From positions 1 through 11,193 of the forward strand of contig JAEZJR010000300.1 of the NCBI GenBank assembly GCA_023415725.1: a stretch of DNA of 11,193 nucleotides, read 5' to 3'. The notes under the pieces are model-generated. The model saw nothing but the letters and a program-made list of their open reading frames with translations. It was not told the origin of the DNA and ran no database searches. A program made the position numbers and the translations under genes. This document shows positions 5,519 through 11,193 of this stretch, one piece after another. Each line of letters begins with the position of its first letter. Positions within the stretch are counted from its first letter, which is position 1. The DNA comes from Acidobacteriota bacterium. Lineage in GTDB: Bacteria > Acidobacteriota > Blastocatellia > Pyrinomonadales > Pyrinomonadaceae.

Positions 5519-7560
5519 TTTTTGACCTCTATCTGGATGTCTTTGAAAGCCTGATTGCCGAAGAAATCGGCCGCGTAAACCCTAACGATGTATTGCCCCG
5601 CGTCGAACTGCGACGGGTCCAGGAATCCCTCGCCGAATCCGTCTTTGTTCAGGCGATTTGTGACGATGTAATTGAATACCGTCTCCCCGGTCGGGCCGGA
5701 TTTGCTTCCCTTCGCGTAAGCCGTTTTTACGGCTTCGAAGGGCGGATTCCTGTCGAACGTGATCGTCCAGTTGATATCGCCTTTAGGCGTTCCGCCGGAA
5801 TCGATCAACTGGTATCCGACCCTGTAAACCCCAAGCTTTCTCCGCTCCGGGTTACCGTCCATCCGGTCGTGAGCTCGCACCGTAATTCGGATCTTTCCTG
5901 TCAAGGTAATACGCGCGGCGGGCGAAACGGTTTCAATAGGCCCCCAGTTTTCGTCGAAAACATCTACTCTTTCGATCGTCGGCGGGATGCCGTCACTCAC
6001 ATTCGGCAGCACAAGTGCGGCCAACGCGTTCATTTCCTCGCCGGTCGGCCCCGCGATCATGTGTACATGATTCATCGCGTTGAGCGTGCCGACAGGCTCA
6101 CCCGCCTTGAAACTCACCCCGCGAGGCACACGCACGTCGTACATCTTTCCGCCCGGATCGTACGAAAAGATGAACCGCGGATCGTTATATGTCCGTCCGC
6201 TCGTCTCGCGGCCCAAGTTTATGTGTATGTAACCGATCGTCGGCAACCGCACGAGCTCGCGCAAGGTACCGAAATTCTCCGCGGACATCGGATCCAGCAC
6301 CTTCTCATCGCGGAGGAACCTTGCTGTTTCGCCATATCCGCCCGCGATGTCGAGCCCGTTATGGAACCGAACGAACGAATCGTCTTTGTTGTACTCGCCG
6401 CGAATCTCCCCAAGCGTCCCCGCTATATCCCGCTTCGCTTCCGGCGGGTCGTATGGCCAGCGGGGGGGCTGCAGCTGACGAAACTCTTCGGCTGAGTATT
6501 CCTTCGGCTTAATATTCGACGTTCCGGCCGCAGCATCGGTTTCAAATAATCGAATAAGCCCGTTATCGCTATCCGCCACGATAAGCCGCCCTTGTGCGTC
6601 CACCGCCAGCCCAGACGGCCGATTGAACCTCGCCGCCAGCGGTGCGCCGTCGCGAAATCCCCTCCGGCTGTCCGAGATCGTCTCGACGAACGGGAACTCC
6701 CGCCGCCCGATCGCCCGAATCGCATTCCCGTCCGCAACATAGATCACGCCGTCAGGTGCCACTGCGATTGCTGTCGGCCCGACGAAACTCGCCGACTCGA
6801 GAAATCCGTCCTTTAATTCCGATTTTCCGTTGCCGGCAAGTGTCCAAACCTGGCCGTCCGGTTCAACGACCCTGATTCGGGCGTTTCCTGCGTCCGCGAC
6901 GAGAAGTCGCTCGCCCCACGCCGCAATTCCCAGCGGCGTATCGAACTTAGCTGATGATCCAAGGCCATCCGCAAATCCTCGCTCGCCTCCTGCTATCTTA
7001 GTGACGGTACCGTCGCTACTGATTTTCTTGACCAGGTCATTGTAAGTATCGGAAACGTAGACATCCCCGTTCGCGGCAGTAGCCAATCCGATCGGACAGG
7101 TAAATTCATCCCCACTTCCAGAAGATGTTGCATTTGCTCCCGCCAGAACCGATACCGCTCCGTCAGGCGTTATGCGTTTCACCGAACGTGTACCGGAGTC
7201 CGCGACTATCAAGTCACCGTTTGGACCGAATGCAAGTCCCGACGGTGTATCCAATCCCGAAACGAACTCGAAAACTACCCCGTTTGTGACGCGGAATATC
7301 TTGCCGTTCAGACCGTCCGAAATGTATATGTCCTTTCCATTTACGGCGACACCGAACGGCTCGCCGATCCCGCTCTCGGGGCCTGCGATAGCTCGAACGG
7401 TCCCGAACGTGGTCTCTGCCGTTTCGGTTCTGTTGCACGCGGCGAAAAGCAGAGTTGCGAAAAAGGTGACGAGGACGATCCTGATAGCTGATCGGTTTCG
7501 ATTGAGTTTCAAGGCTTTAATTATTTTTTGTGATGATAGCTGGCGTTCTGTTACCATCAT
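5515..7560 (-). CDS. NHL-repeat beta-propeller fused to M23-like peptidase domain, predicted lipoprotein
   Basis: A 681-residue protein. Residues 27-42 form a hydrophobic segment ending LLFAAC, a plausible but non-canonical lipobox (Phe at -3, Cys42). About 55-345 hold six NHL-type blades, each with a 'P.GLA....G.L.VAD....I' pattern, usually a binding platform. About 378-510 resemble an M23 (LytM-type) domain with the zinc-site pattern: H400-x3-D404 (FHNGLDIAGG), H446 (GYIHI, like YAHL) and H498-x-H500 (NHVHM). The C-terminus (525-681) looks like a beta-sandwich. A role in binding and cutting peptidoglycan or peptides is inferred; the M23 assignment is motif-based. The start is at one of two adjacent ATGs (7560 or 7557). 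The gene overlaps the M24B peptidase start by 4 bp. It diverges from the DUF937 gene with only 41 bp between them. Confidence 0.8.
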   Translation of the reverse strand: MMVTERQLSSQKIIKALKLNRNRSAIRIVLVTFFATLLFAACNRTETAETTFGTVRAIAGPESGIGEPFGVAVNGKDIYISDGLNGKIFRVTNGVVFEFVSGLDTPSGLAFGPNGDLIVADSGTRSVKRITPDGAVSVLAGANATSSGSGDEFTCPIGLATAANGDVYVSDTYNDLVKKISSDGTVTKIAGGERGFADGLGSSAKFDTPLGIAAWGERLLVADAGNARIRVVEPDGQVWTLAGNGKSELKDGFLESASFVGPTAIAVAPDGVIYVADGNAIRAIGRREFPFVETISDSRRGFRDGAPLAARFNRPSGLAVDAQGRLIVADSDNGLIRLFETDAAAGTSNIKPKEYSAEEFRQLQPPRWPYDPPEAKRDIAGTLGEIRGEYNKDDSFVRFHNGLDIAGGYGETARFLRDEKVLDPMSAENFGTLRELVRLPTIGYIHINLGRETSGRTYNDPRFIFSYDPGGKMYDVRVPRGVSFKAGEPVGTLNAMNHVHMIAGPTGEEMNALAALVLPNVSDGIPPTIERVDVFDENWGPIETVSPAARITLTGKIRITVRAHDRMDGNPERRKLGVYRVGYQLIDSGGTPKGDINWTITFDRNPPFEAVKTAYAKGSKSGPTGETVFNYIVTNRLNKDGFGEGFLDPSQFDAGQYIVRVYAADFFGNQAFKDIQIEVKK

Positions 7561-7588
7561 CCTACACTTTCAGAAAATCCAAAAAAGC

Positions 7589-7594
7589 AGGAGG
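7589..7594 (+). promoter_or_regulatory. Ribosome binding site of the DUF937 gene (fixes its start)
   Basis: AGGAGG lies 7 nt before the ATG at 7602. It decides against the in-frame ATG at 7530, which has no such signal and would run the gene over the start of the divergent NHL-M23 gene. Confidence 0.9.
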
Positions 7595-7601
7595 CTCGAC
7601 C

Positions 7602-8204
7602 ATGTTTTCACTTCAGGACCTTCTCGGCCCGCAGCAGGGCAGCGAGGCAGTTGATCAGATCTCTCAGACCGTCGGGGCGGAACCATCGATGGTGAATTCC
7701 GCGATCCAGGCTGCCTTGCCTGCGATCCTCGGCAGTTTGGCGAATAATGCCTCCGACCCGCAGGGGGCACAGAGCCTCGACCAGGCCCTTGAGCAGGACC
7801 ACGACGGCAGCATTCTAGGGAATCTCGGAGGGCTCGGCGGTTTGATCTTCGGACAGCAGGCGACGCCTCGTCAGGCCGACGCCGGCGGAATCCTCGGCCA
7901 CATCCTTGGCGGATCGCAGGGACGCGTCGCCCAAGACGTCAGCCAGCAAACGGGCCTCCCGACCGGACAGGTTGCTCAGATCCTGATGATGCTCGCCCCG
8001 ATCGTGATGGGCTATCTAGGGCAGCAAAAACGGCAACAAGGCGTTGGTGCCGATGGCCTCGGAGGGTTGCTCGGCGGGCTTTTGGGCGGCGGTGCTCCGT
8101 CGTATCAACCGCAATCAAGCGGCGGCTTCCTCGATCGCGACGGAGACGGCAGCTCGATGGATGACATCGCCTCCATGGCGATGGATTACTTTAACCGGCG
8201 TTAA
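7602..8204 (+). CDS. DUF937 domain-containing protein
   Basis: A 200-residue protein of unknown function. It is rich in Gly, Gln and Leu with no signal peptide, as is usual for DUF937 (PF06078-type) proteins. Two related segments can be aligned by eye: about 20-48 (ISQTVGAEPSMVNSAIQAAL...) and about 112-140 (VSQQTGLPTGQVAQILMMLA...). Each is an amphipathic helix pair followed by PAILGSLA or PIVMGYLG, suggesting an internal duplication. A glycine-rich linker (about 147-175) leads to a tail 'FLDRDGDGSSMDDI' (177-190). Its D-x-D-x-D-G spacing recalls calcium-binding loops, though position 12 of an EF-hand is not acidic. The start is set by AGGAGG 7 nt upstream. It is transcribed away from the NHL-M23 gene and appears monocistronic. 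Confidence 0.85.
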   Translation: MFSLQDLLGPQQGSEAVDQISQTVGAEPSMVNSAIQAALPAILGSLANNASDPQGAQSLDQALEQDHDGSILGNLGGLGGLIFGQQATPRQADAGGILGHILGGSQGRVAQDVSQQTGLPTGQVAQILMMLAPIVMGYLGQQKRQQGVGADGLGGLLGGLLGGGAPSYQPQSSGGFLDRDGDGSSMDDIASMAMDYFNRR

Positions 8205-8238
8205 GGAACCGCTAAAGGAATAGGAAGATTCTGTGTTT

Positions 8239-8466
8239 TTCCGTGTATTCCGTGGTTACAGTTTCTAAATTCATCATCTTCTTCTTGTTCTGTGGTTAAA
8301 AAACATAAACCACAGAACAAGAAGAACAGAACGAAACAAATCTGAACTAAAAGGTTCTTCTCCTTATTCTTATTGACCTTCTTCTGTGGTCGAGAAATTA
8401 ACCACAGAAGGCGAAGAGGAAGAAACACACAGAAAAGAAATAAGTGGAACCACGGAATACACGGAA
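8239..8466. repeat. Nested inverted-repeat element (about 228 bp) in a gene-free stretch
   Basis: The gap 8205-8575 contains no convincing gene. Its outer arms, 8239-8257 and 8448-8466, are perfect 19-bp inverted repeats (TTCCGTGTATTCCGTGGTT and complement). Inside are two more perfect hairpins: 8279-8297 with 8308-8326 (19 bp, 10-nt loop) and 8381-8390 with 8401-8410 (10 bp, 10-nt loop). All three share the core TGTGGT or CGTGGT with its complement ACCAC. The words CCACGGAATACACGGAA and CCACAGAA belong to repeats that recur in many environmental bacterial genomes and often yield spurious 'NHGIHG' reading frames. It may be a MITE-like element or stacked copies of a palindromic repeat. No target-site duplication could be seen. 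The first hairpin may also end the DUF937 transcript. Confidence 0.75.
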
Positions 8467-8575
8467 TAAGAAGAAAAACAAACCCTCAGTCCACTACTCG
8501 AACCCAAGCCGATTTGAAACAACCCGATATCCCCGCCGTATCACTAACTGGTTCGGGTCACCCGACTTTTTATCA

Positions 8576-11193
8576 ATGCTGAAAAATAAATTTGCCCGCT
8601 GCTTTTTCGCCTTGACGATGGTGTTCGTCACGGTGTCGTCCGGAGTAGTTTCTGCCCGTCCGCTTCGCCCGCAGAGCACCAACATCTTCCTTCAGGAGGT
8701 CGAAAAGCGAAAGCTTCCGCCGGTGAACTGGATCCGCAGCCGCGATATCGACGTCAAACACGTCGCGATCGACCTGCGTTTCGACTGGGATAAGGAATCC
8801 GCTTTCGGCACGACGACCGTCACGCTTGCCCCCTTCGCCGCGACGAACAAGATCGCGCTGGATGCCGCTTCGATGACGATCAATTCCGTCACGCTCGCAG
8901 GCGGCACGCCGCTGAAGTACAACTACGACGGCAAAGCGGATAACAACAATCTCGAGATCACGCTCGACCGCGGTTATCAGCGGGGTGAGGATATTTCCGT
9001 CAGGGTCGATTACCGAACGAATTACGTCAACCAGGCCGATGCCGAGACGGCGATCGGCAGCTTTGGCCGCGGTCTGCGATTCATCAAACCGACCGCCGAT
9101 CAACCGAACAAGCCCCGGCAGATCTGGTCGCAGGGCGAATCGGAATTCAACAGATATTGGTTCCCGTCATACGACAGCCCGAACGAATTCCGAACCACCG
9201 AATTGAAGGCGACGGTTGCGAAACCCTACACCGTCGTCTCGAACGGTTCGCTCGTCTCGACCACTGAAAATCCCGACGGCACGCGAACGTTCTACTGGAA
9301 GATGGACACGCCGTACACGAACTACCTCACGTCCATCGTCGTCGGTGAATACACACCCGTCGAGCAGAATTACGACGGGATCCCGATAATCAATTTCGCC
9401 TACCCTAGCGAGACGAAGCAGGTCGCGGCGACGGTCAAAAATCTCCCCGACATGCTGAAGTTCTTCTCCGAGAAAACGGGGATCAGGTACCCGTACCCGA
9501 AATACGCTCAGACCTTCGTCGAGGACTTCGGCGGCGGGATGGAGAACATTTCCGCAACGACGCAGATCGAGGAAATGATCCACGACGAGCGGACGCTGCT
9601 CGATGAGGATTCCGATTCACTGCAGGCGCACGAGCTCGCACACCAATGGTTCGGCGACCTCGTTACCTGCCGCGATTGGGGGCAGATCTGGCTCAACGAA
9701 TCGTTCGCCACATACATGGACGGTCTCTACGCCGAGCACAGCAAAGGCCACTCGGAATTTCTATACGGAAACGTGCGCGATTGGCAGACCCAGTATTACA
9801 ACACCTGGAACGGCGGGAACCGCCGGCCGATCGTGACCAAGTACTACGCGAACAAGGACGCGATGTTCGACACGTACGCGTATCCGCGCGGCGGTGCGGT
9901 GCTGCACATGCTGCGGAAGCACCTCGGCGACGATCTTTTCTGGAAATCGCTCAATCACTACCTGAAGTCGAACATGAACCAGCCGGTTTCGACCGAGGAC
10001 CTTCGCATCGCGATCGAGGAAACGACGGGACAGTCGATGGATTGGTTCTTCGATCAATGGCTCTACAAGATGGGCCACCCGATCTTCGAAATAACCCAAA
10101 ACTACGACGCTGCAGGGAAGAAGCTCACGCTCAACGTCAAACAAACGCAGAAGGTCGACCCCAACGACGAGTATCCGCAGGCCGAGTTCTTCCAATCTTT
10201 CGTCGATGTCGAGATCGACGATCGAATCGAACGAGTATGGCTCAAACCGCAGGCGGAGAACGTATTCACCTTCGATGCCGCGGCGAAACCGAAGCTGGTC
10301 AATTTCGATTTCGAGGGGACGCTGATCAAGGAGATCAAGTTCGATAAAGAAGCGGACGAGCTGATTTACCAGATGCTCAACGACAAGGATGTTCTCGGGA
10401 AACGATGGGCAATGGCGGAACTCGAAAAGCGCTCCCAGCTCCCGGCGGAACGTCAAAAGATCGTCAACGCTCTCGTGACCGCGATGGAGAAAGACCCGTT
10501 CTGGCGCATCCGCCGAGCGGCGCTCTCGGTAGTTGCGAACATCTACTCGCCGGACCCGCCGCTCGGGCAGGATCGCCCGGCCGCAAAACTCGACGAAGCG
10601 GTCGCCCAGGCAGTCGTTCGGATGACGAAGGACCAGAACTCCCTCACGCGCGGCGACGCATTCGAACTGCTCGGCGAGACCCAGGACCCGAAGTACGCCG
10701 ATCTCTTCGTTAATGCGCTGAATGACCAGAGCTACTTCGTAATCGACCAGGCGGCCCTCGCTCTCGGCCGAGTGAAGGGGCCGAAAGCGCTTGATGCTCT
10801 CTCGAAGCTCACCACCCAAACCACTTGGCGCAGCCGGGTCGAAAGCGCCGGACTTCGCGGGCTTGCCGAACTCGGCGACAAAAAAGCCTTTGAGCCTGCC
10901 TATCGTTTAGCTACGGACAAGGCCCGCCCGGTCGAGGTCCGCCTCGCAGCGCTCGCTGTGGTCGGTTCGACAGGGAAGGGCGACCCGCGAGCGTTCCCCC
11001 TTATCTTCGAAAGATTCCAGAAGGCTCTCAGCGAACAGGACTTCGAAGACCTCGTCCGCAGCCTCGAGGCGATCATCCAGCTCGCCGACCCCCGCGGCCA
11101 GCAGGCATTCGACCTTATGAAAGCCAAGTTCAAGGACGACCCTGCATTGATGACCGGGGTGAATTACTACGAGCAGCAATTCAAGGCGGCATT
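8576..11193 (+). CDS. M1 family aminopeptidase with HEAT-like C-terminal region (partial, runs off right edge)
   Basis: The first 872 residues of a secreted zinc aminopeptidase. A signal peptide is visible (hydrophobic core about 9-25, likely cleavage after VSA at 27). The N-terminal beta domain spans about 45-240. The exopeptidase motif is GGMEN (320-324), a variant of GAMEN. The zinc site is HELAH (352-356) with E375 after 18 residues, the exact M1 spacing. The transition-state tyrosine is probably Y436 in 'AYPRGGAVLHML'. From about 600 onward, repeated helical segments ('RIRRAALSVVA', 'DQAALALGRVKG', 'EVRLAALAVVG') resemble HEAT repeats, in place of a standard ERAP-like C-terminus. All catalytic residues are present. 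The ATG at 8576 gives a good signal peptide, but no Shine-Dalgarno precedes it. The stop codon lies beyond the window. Confidence 0.93.
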   Translation, partial: MLKNKFARCFFALTMVFVTVSSGVVSARPLRPQSTNIFLQEVEKRKLPPVNWIRSRDIDVKHVAIDLRFDWDKESAFGTTTVTLAPFAATNKIALDAASMTINSVTLAGGTPLKYNYDGKADNNNLEITLDRGYQRGEDISVRVDYRTNYVNQADAETAIGSFGRGLRFIKPTADQPNKPRQIWSQGESEFNRYWFPSYDSPNEFRTTELKATVAKPYTVVSNGSLVSTTENPDGTRTFYWKMDTPYTNYLTSIVVGEYTPVEQNYDGIPIINFAYPSETKQVAATVKNLPDMLKFFSEKTGIRYPYPKYAQTFVEDFGGGMENISATTQIEEMIHDERTLLDEDSDSLQAHELAHQWFGDLVTCRDWGQIWLNESFATYMDGLYAEHSKGHSEFLYGNVRDWQTQYYNTWNGGNRRPIVTKYYANKDAMFDTYAYPRGGAVLHMLRKHLGDDLFWKSLNHYLKSNMNQPVSTEDLRIAIEETTGQSMDWFFDQWLYKMGHPIFEITQNYDAAGKKLTLNVKQTQKVDPNDEYPQAEFFQSFVDVEIDDRIERVWLKPQAENVFTFDAAAKPKLVNFDFEGTLIKEIKFDKEADELIYQMLNDKDVLGKRWAMAELEKRSQLPAERQKIVNALVTAMEKDPFWRIRRAALSVVANIYSPDPPLGQDRPAAKLDEAVAQAVVRMTKDQNSLTRGDAFELLGETQDPKYADLFVNALNDQSYFVIDQAALALGRVKGPKALDALSKLTTQTTWRSRVESAGLRGLAELGDKKAFEPAYRLATDKARPVEVRLAALAVVGSTGKGDPRAFPLIFERFQKALSEQDFEDLVRSLEAIIQLADPRGQQAFDLMKAKFKDDPALMTGVNYYEQQFKAA

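Noticed and set aside
5500..6495. 331-codon open frame on the plus strand
   Set aside because: Antisense to the NHL-M23 gene; no domain, and it starts inside the coupled ATGA junction of two real minus-strand genes.
7530..7601. Upstream start for the DUF937 protein at 7530
   Set aside because: AGGAGG sits 7 nt before the ATG at 7602, and the extra residues would overlap the start of the divergent gene.
7500..7601. Promoters for the divergent NHL-M23 and DUF937 genes
   Set aside because: TTG-containing hexamers are present on both strands, but none had an acceptable -10 at 16-18 nt spacing.
8553..8571. Mini-terminator TCGGG-TCA-CCCGA-C-TTTTT just before the M1 start codon
   Set aside because: The stem is only 5 bp with a 3-nt loop; it could form by chance and has no supporting context, so it was not listed as a terminator.
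8205..8575. CRISPR array or small protein genes in the repeat-rich gap
   Set aside because: The repeats are inverted, not direct with regular spacers; the short frames here are translations of the repeats ('NHGIHG' type).
9761..10819. 352-codon open frame on the minus strand
   Set aside because: Antisense to the M1 aminopeptidase, whose catalytic motifs are intact in the other strand; composition is typical of a mirror frame.

Overview
This 11.2 kb window reads as ordinary, moderately GC-rich bacterial chromosome. Secreted peptidases, lipoproteins, the codon style and intergenic repeats of the 'CCACGGAATACACGGAA' type suggest Acidobacteriota, perhaps Blastocatellia. That placement is an inference; no rRNA or marker gene is present.

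Layout, minus strand (1-7560). Three transcription units run right to left. (a) 7560-3917: a predicted lipoprotein with an NHL beta-propeller fused to an M23-like domain, coupled by an ATGA overlap to a secreted M24B (Xaa-Pro aminopeptidase type) peptidase. (b) An 84-bp nested palindrome (3826-3909), then 3777-2196: a small predicted lipoprotein and, 4 bp downstream, a diacylglycerol/sphingosine-kinase-family lipid kinase. (c) From about 2192: a candidate promoter, a leader carrying the hallmarks of a cyclic di-AMP riboswitch (ydaO-yuaA class), a long terminator-like hairpin, a YdhS-like FAD/NAD(P)-binding protein, and, overlapping it by 28 bp, the N-terminal part of an AMP-forming acyl-CoA synthetase that leaves the window at base 1.

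Layout, plus strand (7602-11193). A DUF937 protein with a strong Shine-Dalgarno diverges from the NHL-M23 gene. It is followed by about 370 bp without a gene that holds a nested inverted-repeat element. A signal-peptide-bearing M1 aminopeptidase with a HEAT-like C-terminal region then runs off the right edge.

How the parts relate. Three genes encode exported peptidase-type proteins (NHL-M23, M24B, M1), which suggests extracytoplasmic peptide or wall turnover. The most notable element is the riboswitch: its position implies that cyclic di-AMP controls a flavoprotein/acyl-CoA ligase pair, which is not among the usual potassium, osmolyte and cell-wall targets known to me.
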